From: Campylobacter fetus subsp. fetus
GTDB lineage: Bacteria; Campylobacterota; Campylobacteria; Campylobacterales; Campylobacteraceae
Length of the DNA: 64,000 bases
Direction: 5' to 3'
Assembly: GCF_900475935.1 (NCBI RefSeq)
Contig: NZ_LS483431.1
Span: 186,001-250,000 of the forward strand
Below, piece after piece: positions 7,879 to 17,154 of this stretch (positions within the stretch are counted from its first letter, which is position 1; every line of letters starts with the position of its first letter). The notes beneath the pieces were generated by a model, which saw nothing but the letters and a program-made list of their open reading frames with translations, was not told the DNA's origin and did not search any database. The position numbers were made by a program, and so were the translations under genes.

Positions 7879-8882
7879 TCTTAGGTATAGAAAGCAGTTG
7901 CGATGATAGCTCCATAGCTCTTATGGATATAGATAACTTTGAGTTAAAAAAATATAAAAAAATTACTCAAGAAAACGAGCATTCTAAATTCGGAGGCGTA
8001 GTTCCAGAACTTGCCGCTAGGCTTCATACCGCCGCTATTCCAAATTTAATAGAAGATGTAAAGGAATTTTTTACATCCATAAAAGCCGTTGCTGTTACAA
8101 ACGAGCCTGGACTTAGCGTGAGTTTGATAAGCGGCGTGAGTGCGGCAAGAGCTTTAAGCTTGGCTTTAGGTATTCCGTTAATAGGAGTAAATCATCTCAT
8201 AGGTCATATCTACTCTCTGTTTTTAGATAAAAATGTTGTTTTGCCCCTTGGTGTACTTTTGGTGAGCGGTGGACATACTATGGTTTTAAATATCGATGAA
8301 AGCGGTTACATAAAGTTGATAGCCACAACTAGCGACGATAGTTTCGGAGAGAGTTTTGATAAAGTAGCTAAAATGATGGATTTAGGATATCCGGGCGGAG
8401 CCATTATAGAAAAATTAGCTTTGAGCGGAGATAAGAATCGATTTAATTTTACGGTTCCATTAAAACATGATAAAAGGTTGGAATACAGTTTTTCGGGGCT
8501 TAAAAATCAAGTTAGAACGCAGATCTCTAAATTTGAGAGTTTGAGTCTTCAAGACAAAAGCGATATAGCTTCAAGTTTTCAGTATACTGCTATTTCTCAC
8601 ATAACAGATAAGTTAGAAAAGATTTTTAGTGAGTATAAATTTAAAAACTTCGGTGCTATAGGCGGAGGAAGTGCAAATCAAGTTTTGAGGTCAAATTTGG
8701 AGCAAATTTGCGAGAAATTCGGCTCAAATTTAATGTTTGCTCCGCTTAAGTTTTGTAGTGATAATGCTGCTATGATAGCACGCGCAGGAGTTTGTAAATA
8801 TAAAAATAAATGCTTCACAAAGCCTCTTGATATGTCGATAAATCCAAGATGTAAGCTTGATGGCGCAAATCTTTATTTTTAA
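7875..8882 (+). CDS. tsaD: tRNA N6-threonylcarbamoyladenosine transferase TsaD
   Basis: TsaD (Gcp/Kae1) transfers threonylcarbamoyl to A37 of ANN-decoding tRNAs, giving t6A, in complex with TsaB and TsaE. The ASKHA-fold protein has the N-terminal GIESSCDDSS loop, the metal-binding NHLIGH motif with His107 and His111, SGGHT, DDSFGESFDKVAKMMDLGYPGG and the C-terminal CSDNAAMIA. Length 335 aa is standard. It is the last gene of the cdsA operon. The pgp1-tsaD adjacency is, from memory, the same in C. jejuni. Confidence 0.96.
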   Translation: MILGIESSCDDSSIALMDIDNFELKKYKKITQENEHSKFGGVVPELAARLHTAAIPNLIEDVKEFFTSIKAVAVTNEPGLSVSLISGVSAARALSLALGIPLIGVNHLIGHIYSLFLDKNVVLPLGVLLVSGGHTMVLNIDESGYIKLIATTSDDSFGESFDKVAKMMDLGYPGGAIIEKLALSGDKNRFNFTVPLKHDKRLEYSFSGLKNQVRTQISKFESLSLQDKSDIASSFQYTAISHITDKLEKIFSEYKFKNFGAIGGGSANQVLRSNLEQICEKFGSNLMFAPLKFCSDNAAMIARAGVCKYKNKCFTKPLDMSINPRCKLDGANLYF

Positions 8883-8892
8883 ATTTTTATGT

Positions 8893-8898
8893 TATAAT
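8893..8898 (+). promoter_or_regulatory. -10 box for pflA; leaderless start likely
   Basis: TATAAT preceded by GT (the Campylobacter sigma70 context) ends seven bases before the pflA ATG at 8906. With normal spacing the first transcribed base would be 8905 or 8906, so the mRNA would have no leader. No Shine-Dalgarno lies upstream of the ATG. Confidence 0.65.
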
Positions 8899-8905
8899 CT
8901 TTTTA

Positions 8906-11281
8906 ATGAAATATATAATTTTAATAAATTTGATCGTTATTAATATGTTTGGCTTTACTCTTAGCGTAAATAGCGGAAAAGATATGGGCAACGACTACTA
9001 TATAGCACATTTAGAAGATACTTCTGATATCGTATGTCTGAAAAATACCAACCAAAAAGGTACGACTTATATATGTAAAGTCAATGCTAAGATGAGCGGT
9101 GATATAGAAGATCAGGATTTGCCGTTTATGAAAGTTAGTTTTGAGCCGAGCAAAGATGGATTTATCGTTACTATAGTTCCTAAGCTAAACTCGAAATTAA
9201 TCGATTCTAGTAGAGCTTTGTTTGATTATGAAGATGTGATATCTAAGCCCGCAACTAGTTCTAGGCATTTTACTTTGATAATGGATAATAGAATTAATGA
9301 ATACTCAAACTTAGATAGCGACGGTATAAATTTTCCGATAAAATATCCAAATGTTCTAAGACCGTCTATAGGCGCTTTAGATCTTAACAAAGAACCTCTT
9401 ACTTATGAAGAAAACGGTGATGTAGGAGTATATCTTTCTATTAAAAAAAGCTATGAGCAAGGCGGATATAGCGATGCTTTAAGAGACGCTACAAAAGCTT
9501 TAAGCTTGCATCCTAATAGTATATTTAAAAGCGAGTTTTGGCTCTATTATATACGTTCGCTTGACAAACTTTCTAAAAGAGTAAACGACTATAAGTCTGC
9601 TGAAAAATTTAGTAATCAAATAATAGACGCAGCTAAAAAATGGATGAAAAGTTATGGATCAGATAGAAACTATCCAGAAGTTTTGTATATGCTTATGAAC
9701 GCATATCTCACAAGCGATATGGCGAGCGATGCAAACTACTCTTTGGATATACTGATGACTGAGCATCCAGACTCTCATTTTACCACAATGGCGATACTGT
9801 CATACGCCGATGATTTATTTACAAAGGGAAAAACAGAAGACGCTATCAGGCTTTATGAAGATGTTTTATACTCTTCAAACGATATAAATATAGCCAGCAG
9901 AGCCGCTTTTAAACTTGCTAAAGTTAGTTTATCGGCTCTTAAATTTGATGAAGCTAAAGATTATATGCAAAAAGTTATAAATGCAAACAAAAACTTTATT
10001 TTAGAAGATAGAGACGCCGCTATGCAAATTGCCGGTGAGTTTAGAGATAAAGAGATGTACGATATAGCTTCTGAAATTTATAAAATAATATTTGAAGGAT
10101 CAAATAGAACCGATAATTTTTACGAGCCTTCGCTTAGAAATTTGGCCATAACTCTTACAAAAACAGATCATCCAAAAGAGGCTTATGAGTATCTAAAAAG
10201 ATATCAAAAAGAGTTTAGCACTAGTGAATATATGCCTGAAATTTCAGCCGGAATCGACAGACTATTTTTTGAATTTAACGATAAAACAAGTGAAGAAAAG
10301 CATGAGTATTATCAGAGTTTAATGGATAAATATAAGGGTCTAGATATAGGTAAAAGAGCACTTAAAGAAGAAGTAAAACTAAATTTTGATGAGAAAAAAT
10401 ATCAAAAAGTTTTAAACTATACGACAAAAATCAGAGATTTAAATGACACTGCTACTTTGGATATATTAAATAAATCAGCAGTGGTTTTAGCCAACTTGTC
10501 AAATCAGAGCGGAGACTGCAGAACAGTTGTCAAGCTAGTAAGCAACTACTCTATACAAAATGATATAAAAGATAAATTTAAGTTATTTAACTGCTATGAT
10601 AGAACCGGTAAATTTGAAGATGCTTTTAATCTTTCTGTTTCGCATATAAAAGATCCGGATTTAAACAACAGAGTTCAATGGTTTGCAAATTTAAGTAAGG
10701 TTTTATACCGGCTTGGCAGATATGAAGAGGTGATTAGAGCTAGCGACGAAGCTCTTAGTTTGGCGGCTAGCGTGCCGTATTCAGACCCTACTGAATCTAT
10801 TTTTTACAGATTTTACTCTTTGTTGAAATTAAATAGATTTGAAGAGGCAATTTCTAGTATAAATGCGCTTGAGAGTTTAAGGGGGAATGATTTAAAACTT
10901 GTTGAGGTATATGACGCTGCGGCAAAATATGCATATGAAAAAGGTTTTGATAGTGCGGCATTTAATTATTCAAAAAAGACTATCGATATGCAAACAAAGC
11001 TAAATATAAATACGTTTAGCCCCGATATTGATTTTATATATATTTCTGCTTTGGTAAAAATTTCTAAATTTGAAGATGCTCTTATGAGCGCAAGAAAGCT
11101 TCTTGATATACGTTTGAAACCAGATACTCGTTTAAGAGCATTATATCAAGTAGCAGAAATTTATATAAATTTAAATGATTTTGACTCCGCAAAACCGTAT
11201 ATAAGCGAGTGTCTAAACTCGAATTTTGACTCTCCTTGGAAAAGTCTTTGTGAGCAGCAAAAAAAGCTTATAGGCTTATAA
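8906..11281 (+). CDS. pflA: TPR-repeat flagellar motor protein, PflA-like
   Basis: Probably PflA, the periplasmic protein whose loss gives paralysed flagella in Campylobacter; it helps build the motor's periplasmic scaffold for stators (established for C. jejuni). Seen: a short N-terminal signal (residues 1-16), a beta-rich region to about residue 160, then many helical-pair repeats of TPR/SEL type to the end. The 791 residues match my recollection of about 788 for C. jejuni PflA. The assignment rests on length, architecture and sequence feel rather than a catalytic motif, so it is less certain than for enzymes. The gene converges on miaA and the two overlap by six bases. Confidence 0.75.
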   Translation: MKYIILINLIVINMFGFTLSVNSGKDMGNDYYIAHLEDTSDIVCLKNTNQKGTTYICKVNAKMSGDIEDQDLPFMKVSFEPSKDGFIVTIVPKLNSKLIDSSRALFDYEDVISKPATSSRHFTLIMDNRINEYSNLDSDGINFPIKYPNVLRPSIGALDLNKEPLTYEENGDVGVYLSIKKSYEQGGYSDALRDATKALSLHPNSIFKSEFWLYYIRSLDKLSKRVNDYKSAEKFSNQIIDAAKKWMKSYGSDRNYPEVLYMLMNAYLTSDMASDANYSLDILMTEHPDSHFTTMAILSYADDLFTKGKTEDAIRLYEDVLYSSNDINIASRAAFKLAKVSLSALKFDEAKDYMQKVINANKNFILEDRDAAMQIAGEFRDKEMYDIASEIYKIIFEGSNRTDNFYEPSLRNLAITLTKTDHPKEAYEYLKRYQKEFSTSEYMPEISAGIDRLFFEFNDKTSEEKHEYYQSLMDKYKGLDIGKRALKEEVKLNFDEKKYQKVLNYTTKIRDLNDTATLDILNKSAVVLANLSNQSGDCRTVVKLVSNYSIQNDIKDKFKLFNCYDRTGKFEDAFNLSVSHIKDPDLNNRVQWFANLSKVLYRLGRYEEVIRASDEALSLAASVPYSDPTESIFYRFYSLLKLNRFEEAISSINALESLRGNDLKLVEVYDAAAKYAYEKGFDSAAFNYSKKTIDMQTKLNINTFSPDIDFIYISALVKISKFEDALMSARKLLDIRLKPDTRLRALYQVAEIYINLNDFDSAKPYISECLNSNFDSPWKSLCEQQKKLIGL

Positions 11282-12184
11282 ATTTAAATATTTATCTAAA
11301 AAATGTTTGACTTTAAGGCTTTTTGCATCTAATATAATCCTATCTTTAAATGCTCCTGAGTTGAACGTTCGTTGTTTTTTAGCTAATTGAATAGTATGGA
11401 TCGATATGAGATTTTCTAAATTTAAAATAGCCTCTTTGCTTTTTATATCTCCTAATTTTGCTTCAAAATATTCGCCGCACTCTTTAAGACCTATGGATTT
11501 TAGTGCTTTGATATCTTTTGGGTAGGTGGTAAAAAGTTTTTTGGCTTCATCTATAAGACCTGAGTTTAACATAATTTTCGTTCTGTTTTTTATGCGATTT
11601 TTTAACTCTTCTTTATCCCAGTTTAGTTCGTATATTTTTAAGTTTTGTATAGTTGGGGCAGAGGTGTTTTTGACTAACCAATTAGTTGGAATTTCGTTTG
11701 TTAATTTATAAATTTGATACCATTTATGAAGTCTAAATTCGTCATTTTTGCTAAATTTAGATGTGAAATTTGGATCGATCTTCTCTGCGATGCTCCAAAT
11801 TTCGTCATTGTTAAGTTCTATCTTTATCTTTTCAAGTTTTGGACTAAGTCCTTTTAACATAGATTTGAGATAAAACCCGCTACCACCAGTTATGATAAGC
11901 GGACAATTTTTTGATATTGCAAATTCCTTTGCTTTATGATACTCTTTTATAAAATCCCCAACACAAAAATGGCTATCTGGATATACTAAATTTATCCCAA
12001 AATGCTTTATGATGCTTAACTCGTTTTTGTTTGGTTTTGCGCTTGCTATATCTATGTTTTTGTATAAACAAAGCGAATCAAGACTCAAAATAACAGCTTC
12101 GATTTCTTTTGCTAACTCTATAGAAAAGCTGCTTTTTCCGCTCGCCGTTGTTCCGATAAGAGCAAATTCGTAAAACATTCTCAC
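11276..12184 (-). CDS. miaA: tRNA dimethylallyltransferase MiaA
   Basis: MiaA attaches a dimethylallyl group to N6 of A37 in tRNAs reading codons that start with U. The P-loop [11 protein letters not shown] lies near the N-terminus, followed by [16 protein letters not shown] (family DSxxxYxxxDIxTAKP), [13 protein letters not shown], and a C-terminal KSIGLKE and KKQRTF segment. Length 302 aa is typical. The gene is alone on the reverse strand. A bidirectional promoter region of 78 bases separates it from mqnP, with a -10-like GATAAAAT in each direction. Confidence 0.95.
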   Translation of the reverse strand: MRMFYEFALIGTTASGKSSFSIELAKEIEAVILSLDSLCLYKNIDIASAKPNKNELSIIKHFGINLVYPDSHFCVGDFIKEYHKAKEFAISKNCPLIITGGSGFYLKSMLKGLSPKLEKIKIELNNDEIWSIAEKIDPNFTSKFSKNDEFRLHKWYQIYKLTNEIPTNWLVKNTSAPTIQNLKIYELNWDKEELKNRIKNRTKIMLNSGLIDEAKKLFTTYPKDIKALKSIGLKECGEYFEAKLGDIKSKEAILNLENLISIHTIQLAKKQRTFNSGAFKDRIILDAKSLKVKHFLDKYLNL

Positions 12185-12262
12185 CCTTTTTTAGTGCGAT
12201 TTTATCAAAAAAAAGCTAAATTTATAAAAAATTAGATAAAATAAGTAGTTTAAAGGAAGATT

Positions 12263-13132
12263 ATGGCTAAATTTACTCAAATTTTAAAAGATATAAACGA
12301 ACTGATAGTTTTCAAACATTCAGTTTTTGCACTACCGTTTTTGTTTTCTGCTATGATAACAGCTAGTAAACTTGAAAGCGGTTCTATGTGGTTTGGAATT
12401 CCGCTTTTAATCCTCGGTATTTTATGTGCAGTTAGCGCTAGAAATTATGCTATGGCATTTAATCGCTACCTTGATGAGGATATAGACAGACCAAATCCAA
12501 GATGTGCTTCTCGCCCGAGCGTAGATGGTAGAATAGGGCGCAAAAATCTTCTCTTATTTATAATCGTAAACGGTATTATTTTTATCGTCGTGGCGTATTT
12601 TATAAATTCACTTGCGTTTTGGTTGAGTTTTTTATTTTTAATAGTTCTTGGCGGATACTCTTATTTTAAGAGATTTTCTAGTTTGGCTCACGTTGTTTTA
12701 GGATTTTGTCTTGGCTTGTCTGTCATAGCCGGAGCTATAGCTGTTAGCGGAAACATTCCTCTTTGGTCTATACTTCTTTGTTTGGGTGTAATTTTTTGGG
12801 TCGGAGGATTTGATATTTTATACTCTTTACAAGATATACAGTACGATAAAAAAGTCGGACTTTATAGCATTCCTGCTATCTACGGAGAAAAATCAGCTAT
12901 GTTTATCTCGGCTTTATTTCACTCTTTAGCCGTTGTTTTTTGGCTACTTTTTGCAGGCGCTGCAGGACTAAGTTTTTTTGGTTTTTTAGGTGTCATTTTA
13001 TGCGCTTTAGTACTTTATAAAGAGCATAAAATAGTCAGGGCTGATTTTAAAAAAATTGACAAGGCATTTTTTACATTAAATGGCTATTTAGGCATTATGT
13101 TTTTACTATTTGTGTGGGTGGATTTATGGTAG
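12263..13132 (+). CDS. mqnP: UbiA-type prenyltransferase of the futalosine menaquinone pathway (MqnP)
   Basis: Membrane prenyltransferase that attaches the polyprenyl tail to the naphthoate ring. Campylobacter makes menaquinone through futalosine, so the MqnP role is the natural assignment. Both Asp-rich motifs of the UbiA family are present: NRYLDEDIDRPNPR and the second DILYSLQDIQYDKKVG. About eight membrane segments are visible in 289 residues. The start is ATG after AAAGGAAGATT. The gene heads an operon that continues into two unknown proteins and moaA. The methylase of the same pathway, ubiE/menG, is at 43062-43778. Confidence 0.88.
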   Translation: MAKFTQILKDINELIVFKHSVFALPFLFSAMITASKLESGSMWFGIPLLILGILCAVSARNYAMAFNRYLDEDIDRPNPRCASRPSVDGRIGRKNLLLFIIVNGIIFIVVAYFINSLAFWLSFLFLIVLGGYSYFKRFSSLAHVVLGFCLGLSVIAGAIAVSGNIPLWSILLCLGVIFWVGGFDILYSLQDIQYDKKVGLYSIPAIYGEKSAMFISALFHSLAVVFWLLFAGAAGLSFFGFLGVILCALVLYKEHKIVRADFKKIDKAFFTLNGYLGIMFLLFVWVDLW

Positions 13133-13629
13133 ATTTCAGACTTATAGACTCTAAGGTCGCAGTTAGCTTTGAAGAAGATGTGGATTTCAAATTTGAACTT
13201 GAATTTAATGAGAGTAGATCAAATATTGATGAATGGCTAAGCCACGAAAAAGCAAGAGGAGAGAGTGAAAATTCAGATCCTCTCACTTTGAAGCTTTTAG
13301 TTGAGCTTTACAAAAAAGTAGATGAGCTTTCAAATTTAATAAAAAATGAAAAAACTCCGCCAAAGCCTTTAAAACATATGAAAATAACAGATAAAATAGG
13401 CTTTGAAGGATTTAGTTTTGATGAGGATTGTTTGGAAAAAGATGTTATTTATTTTGCTAAAATTTCATTGCCTCTTTTCATCAAAAGAGAGATTTTGCTC
13501 TATTTCAAAGCAGTAGACTGTAAAACCGCAAAAATAGTAAGAATAGCAAGAAGCGATGAAAAAGAGTGGTCGTCTTATGTAGCCGAGAGTGAGAGATTAG
13601 AGATAAGGAAACAAAAAGGTAATGAGTAG
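13126..13629 (+). CDS. Hypothetical cytoplasmic protein, possibly degenerate PilZ
   Basis: Not firmly recognised. The 167-residue product has no signal or membrane segment. Residues from about 85 on (IGFEGFSFDEDCLEK...KISLPLFIKREILLYFKAVD...) have the strand pattern of a PilZ barrel, but the RxxxR motif needed for c-di-GMP is missing, so a PilZ relation is only an inference. The ATG at 13126 overlaps the mqnP stop by seven bases; an upstream in-frame GTG at 13114 is possible but would overlap more. It overlaps the following gene by eight bases. A gene of similar size stands in this position in C. jejuni, as I remember it. Confidence 0.7.
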   Translation: MVDFRLIDSKVAVSFEEDVDFKFELEFNESRSNIDEWLSHEKARGESENSDPLTLKLLVELYKKVDELSNLIKNEKTPPKPLKHMKITDKIGFEGFSFDEDCLEKDVIYFAKISLPLFIKREILLYFKAVDCKTAKIVRIARSDEKEWSSYVAESERLEIRKQKGNE

Positions 13630-14146
13630 CGAAATTTTTATCTATGTTGGTTTTGGACTGCTTTTTTTAGTTTTGTTTGGGCTTATTTATTCAAGAGATG
13701 CTCAGTCAAATAGTAAATTTGCTAAATTCGAACTTGTTTTAGAGGGTTTAATAAAAGAAAATTATCAGTTAAAAAAACAGCTAAACGAGCAGTTAAATCA
13801 ACCCATAGTAATGCAAAACGATATAAATTTAAAAGATATATATGATCAAATAGATGCTAAAATCACAGACGGCATAAATGCCAAAGTCATTCCCATGTTA
13901 GAGAGTGTAAAAAGTATAGAAAAAGTCATTGATGATTTTCAAAATGATCAACAAAATAGAATATATAATCTAGAAGAGCGAACAAAAACTATAAGCAAAA
14001 TTACTCCTCCGGGTTTTGATGATAATGATGAAAATAGAATTATCCAGCTATATAGCTCAGGAAAAAGCATAGAAAACATTGCTAGAGATTTGAGACTTAG
14101 TGTAGGTAGGGTGATAATGGTTTTAAAATTTCATAAGGTGATTTAA
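13622..14146 (+). CDS. Membrane-anchored coiled-coil protein with C-terminal helix-turn-helix-like segment
   Basis: Function unknown. Residues 5-22 form one membrane anchor. Residues about 35-125 are Gln/Asn/Lys-rich and predicted coiled coil. The C-terminal 40 residues ([19 protein letters not shown], then a conserved [13 protein letters not shown]) look like the helix-turn-helix of resolvase or sigma-like proteins, as in DUF6115-type proteins. A membrane-tethered protein with a DNA-binding-like tail is unusual, and the tail may instead mediate protein contacts. It is embedded between the preceding unknown gene and moaA with overlapping ends, so co-translation is likely. Confidence 0.72.
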   Translation: MSSEIFIYVGFGLLFLVLFGLIYSRDAQSNSKFAKFELVLEGLIKENYQLKKQLNEQLNQPIVMQNDINLKDIYDQIDAKITDGINAKVIPMLESVKSIEKVIDDFQNDQQNRIYNLEERTKTISKITPPGFDDNDENRIIQLYSSGKSIENIARDLRLSVGRVIMVLKFHKVI

Positions 14147-15114
14147 TGCTGATAGATAGCTATGGAAGAGTTGTTGATTATTTAAGAGTTTCAGTGACTG
14201 AGAGGTGTAATTTTCGCTGTAGATACTGTATGCCAGATGAGCCTTTTAAAGACGCTGGTCACAGTAATGTTTTGAGCTATGAGGAGATGTTTGAGTTTAT
14301 AAAAATATGTCTTGATAACGGCGTTAAAAAGATCAGGCTTACAGGCGGGGAACCTCTTGTAAGAAAAGGAGTTGAAAACTTTGTAGCCATGATAAACGGC
14401 TATAAATCAGGACTTGATCTAGCGATGACTACAAACGGTTATTTTTTAGCAAAAAAAGCACAAGCTCTAAAAGACGCCGGACTTAAGCGTATAAATATAT
14501 CTTTAGATACGTTAGATAAAACAAAAGCCCATTTTATTGCTAGAAAAGATGTTCTTGATAATGTTATAGAAGGCATTGAAACAGCATGCAATTTAGGATT
14601 CGGTGTAAAGATAAATACCGTTGCTTTAAAAAGCGTAAATGACAATGAATTGATATATCTTATGGACTTTGCAAAAGAAAAAGGCGCTCAGATCCGCTAT
14701 ATCGAATTTATGGAAAATTCTCACGCCTCTAGCGAGTTACAAGGGCTTAATAAAGATCAAATTCTAGACATTATTTCTAAAAAGTACAATATAAAAGAGA
14801 TAACAAAAAGTCCAAATAGCCCATCGAGTCTTTTTGAACTTGAAGACGGTTATAAATTCGGTATAATAGACCCGCATAAACATGATTTTTGTTCTACTTG
14901 TAATCGCCTAAGACTCAGTGCCGAAGGGCTTTTGATACCGTGCTTGTACTATGAAGACGGAAAAAGTATAAGAGAAGCAATGAGAGCGGGGGATATAAAA
15001 AAAGCTTGTGAAATTTTAAATCAAGTTTTGGCTGATAAACCTGAAAAAAACAAATGGGAAAATGACGGTAAAGGTGAGATATCTAGCCGTGCATTTTACC
15101 AAACAGGCGGCTGA
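14146..15114 (+). CDS. moaA: GTP 3',8-cyclase MoaA
   Basis: MoaA is the radical-SAM enzyme that, with MoaC, turns GTP into cyclic pyranopterin monophosphate for molybdopterin. The N-terminal cluster motif CNFRCRYC uses Cys21, Cys25 and Cys28. The C-terminal cluster has [12 protein letters not shown] followed by a third Cys in PCLYYE. The protein ends in the conserved Gly-Gly. Length 322 aa is typical. Molybdenum enzymes such as formate dehydrogenase and nitrate reductase are the likely clients in this organism. Its stop touches the queE start (TGATG). Confidence 0.96.
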   Translation: MLIDSYGRVVDYLRVSVTERCNFRCRYCMPDEPFKDAGHSNVLSYEEMFEFIKICLDNGVKKIRLTGGEPLVRKGVENFVAMINGYKSGLDLAMTTNGYFLAKKAQALKDAGLKRINISLDTLDKTKAHFIARKDVLDNVIEGIETACNLGFGVKINTVALKSVNDNELIYLMDFAKEKGAQIRYIEFMENSHASSELQGLNKDQILDIISKKYNIKEITKSPNSPSSLFELEDGYKFGIIDPHKHDFCSTCNRLRLSAEGLLIPCLYYEDGKSIREAMRAGDIKKACEILNQVLADKPEKNKWENDGKGEISSRAFYQTGG

Positions 15115-15839
15115 TGGTAAATGTAGTCGAGTATTTTACCAGCGTTCAAGGTGAAGGTAAATTTAGTGGTCGCTACTCGCTTTTTATCCGCCTTGGGGGA
15201 TGCAACCTTTCTTGTAAAGGTTTTGGCGTCAAAATAAAATCCCCAAAAACAGGCGAGATATTAGTTGGGTGCGATACGATCAAAGCAGTGCAGACAGAGC
15301 ATTTTGAGCATAATAAATTTGATTTTGAAGCTCTTGTAAATTTAGTAAAAGAAACGGAGTTTAAACCACTCATCGTAATAACTGGCGGTGAGCCGCTACT
15401 TTGGTATAAAGATGAAGATCTGATCAAATTTATACAGTGGTGTTTTGAGCAAAATTACGAAGTGCATTTTGAAACAAACGGCAGCATTTTTGTTGATTTT
15501 GATAAATTTAAAGTGTATAAAAAGTGTAAATTCGCAGTAAGCGTGAAGTTAGCAATAAGCGGCGAGCCAAAATCTAAAAGAATAAACCAAAAAGCCTTAC
15601 AAGCTATCTTTGCTAACGCAGATGCGTTTTATAAATTTGTGATTTGTAGAAGTGAGCTTGGCGAGATAAACGAGATATTAGAGCTACAAAACGGCGAAGT
15701 TTGGTGTATGCCTTTAGGAAAAAATATATCCGAACTAAGTAAAAACGCTAAGAGAGTAGCTGAGTTTTGTATTAAAAACGGCTTTAATTACTCCGACAGA
15801 CTCCATGTACGCTTATGGAACGACAAAGAAGGCGTGTAA
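15114..15839 (+). CDS. queE: 7-carboxy-7-deazaguanine synthase QueE with atypical cluster motif
   Basis: QueE is the radical-SAM enzyme making 7-carboxy-7-deazaguanine from the QueD product, on the route to queuosine. YFTSVQGEG, RLGGCNLSC, ITGGEPL and HFETNGS support the call. The cluster cysteines are Cys30, Cys34 and Cys53, a CX3CX18C arrangement instead of CX3CX2C, with 16 extra residues between the second and third Cys. Other QueE proteins are known with an insertion between the first and second Cys; here the insertion lies elsewhere. Length 241 aa. It follows moaA directly, while queD is 1.3 kb away beyond a reverse-strand dehydrogenase. Confidence 0.9.
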   Translation: MVNVVEYFTSVQGEGKFSGRYSLFIRLGGCNLSCKGFGVKIKSPKTGEILVGCDTIKAVQTEHFEHNKFDFEALVNLVKETEFKPLIVITGGEPLLWYKDEDLIKFIQWCFEQNYEVHFETNGSIFVDFDKFKVYKKCKFAVSVKLAISGEPKSKRINQKALQAIFANADAFYKFVICRSELGEINEILELQNGEVWCMPLGKNISELSKNAKRVAEFCIKNGFNYSDRLHVRLWNDKEGV

Positions 15840-15912
15840 TTAGCTAACGAAATAGGCTTTGTCTTTTTAGAGTTTCTTTGCAAGTGGCGATATTTATCTT
15901 ATCAAAGTAAGC

Positions 15913-17061
15913 TTAACACTCCAAAAGTATCTGTTTTGCGGCTCTGTAGTCGATATTGCCATGCTCTCCGACGATTAAATTTCTTTGCTTAAAACGTTCG
16001 CTTATTAAATTTGCAACGCATGCTTTATCCATACCGAGTTCAGTTAAAGTAGTAGCTATTCCGGTGCTTTTAAAAAAGTTTTCGATCTCGTCTATGCAGC
16101 TTTTTGCCACGCTTATCTCATCTCCATCCAGCCCAAAAACTTCGCGTCCCATTTTGGCTAATTTAGCTTTTTTAAACTCGAGATTATATCTTAAAAGTCT
16201 AGTTGTAACGACAGCTAAACTAAGTCCGTGATCCAAACCATAAACCGCACTTAGCTCATGACCTATGGCGTGACTTGACCAGTCGCTAGTACATCCTACA
16301 CTACACCAGCCATTTAGTGCGCAAGTCGCCGCCCAGCATAAATTCGCTCTTGCGTCATAGTTTTGCGGATCGTTTATGGTGATTTTTGCGTTTTTTATCA
16401 CGGTTTTTATCACCGCAAAACAAAAACCGTCTTGTACATCGGTATTTAGATCCACAGTTGCATACTGTTCTAGTATATGTACGAAAGTATCAACTATACC
16501 GTTTTGAATTTGGGCTAGCGGAAGGCTAAAAGTTGTTTTTGGATCTATGATGCTAAACTTAGGATATAAAAGCTCGTTTCTAAAGCTTCTTTTTATCTTT
16601 AAACTATCATTGGATATAACTGAAACGCAGTTCATCTCGCTTCCAGTAGCCGGTAAGCTCATCACGCAGCCAAGCGGTAAGGCTTTATCGAAATATGCTC
16701 TTTTGCTTACTATATCCCAAGGATCTCCATCAAATTTAGCCGCAGCGGCTATAAATTTAGTGGCGTCCAAAACACTTCCGCCTCCAACGCTAAGTAAGAA
16801 ATCTATACCATCACGCTTTATTAAATTCACAGCTTTTAAACAAGTTTCGAGTTTAGGATTTGGCTCTATCCCCCAAAACTCGCTTACGTTATGTTTATTT
16901 AGAGCATTTTTTACTTGTTCATATATACCGTTTTTTCTTACGCTTCCACCGCCGAAAATAATTAGTATCTTTAAATTCTCAGGCAATAAATTTGAAAGCT
17001 TAGGTATCGTGTCTTTCCCAAAAACTATCTTTGTAGGACACTCAAAACTAAAATTATTCAT
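15913..17061 (-). CDS. Iron-containing alcohol dehydrogenase
   Basis: NAD(P)-dependent group III alcohol or aldehyde reductase of the YqhD/BdhA type. The GGGS nucleotide loops are at residues 37-40 and 93-96. The metal ligands are Asp191, His195, His264 and His278, spaced as in E. coli YqhD. Length 382 aa is standard. The physiological substrate (short-chain aldehyde, butanol or other) cannot be deduced. It is a single-gene unit on the opposite strand, splitting queE from queD, with its own promoter at 17097-17102. In C. jejuni, as I recall, queD and queE are adjacent, so this gene was probably inserted. Confidence 0.92.
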   Translation of the reverse strand: MNNFSFECPTKIVFGKDTIPKLSNLLPENLKILIIFGGGSVRKNGIYEQVKNALNKHNVSEFWGIEPNPKLETCLKAVNLIKRDGIDFLLSVGGGSVLDATKFIAAAAKFDGDPWDIVSKRAYFDKALPLGCVMSLPATGSEMNCVSVISNDSLKIKRSFRNELLYPKFSIIDPKTTFSLPLAQIQNGIVDTFVHILEQYATVDLNTDVQDGFCFAVIKTVIKNAKITINDPQNYDARANLCWAATCALNGWCSVGCTSDWSSHAIGHELSAVYGLDHGLSLAVVTTRLLRYNLEFKKAKLAKMGREVFGLDGDEISVAKSCIDEIENFFKSTGIATTLTELGMDKACVANLISERFKQRNLIVGEHGNIDYRAAKQILLEC

Positions 17062-17096
17062 ATTAAAGCTCCTGATATTTATATAAAATTTGTACG

Positions 17097-17102
17097 ATTA
17101 TA
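17097..17102 (-). promoter_or_regulatory. -10 box for the alcohol dehydrogenase gene
   Basis: Read on the reverse strand, TATAAT in the context GATATAATC lies 36 bases upstream of the ATG at 17061. A ribosome site AGGAG is six bases before that ATG. The forward-strand queD promoter (TAAAAT, about 17134-17139) lies just beyond, so the 93-bp gap is a divergent promoter region. Confidence 0.6.
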
Positions 17103-17154
17103 TCTTAAGTTAATGAAAGATTAGGTAAAATATAAGCAAAAACAGTGAGCAACT

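Noticed and set aside
15425-15840. Possible programmed or degenerate end of queE
   Set aside because: The reading frame is intact to a normal stop and the C-terminus looks like a complete QueE.
16547-17086. Long forward-strand open frame opposite the alcohol dehydrogenase (179 codons)
   Set aside because: It is the antisense of a gene with clear catalytic residues, lacks a ribosome site, and reads as low-complexity Ser/Leu/Phe-rich sequence.
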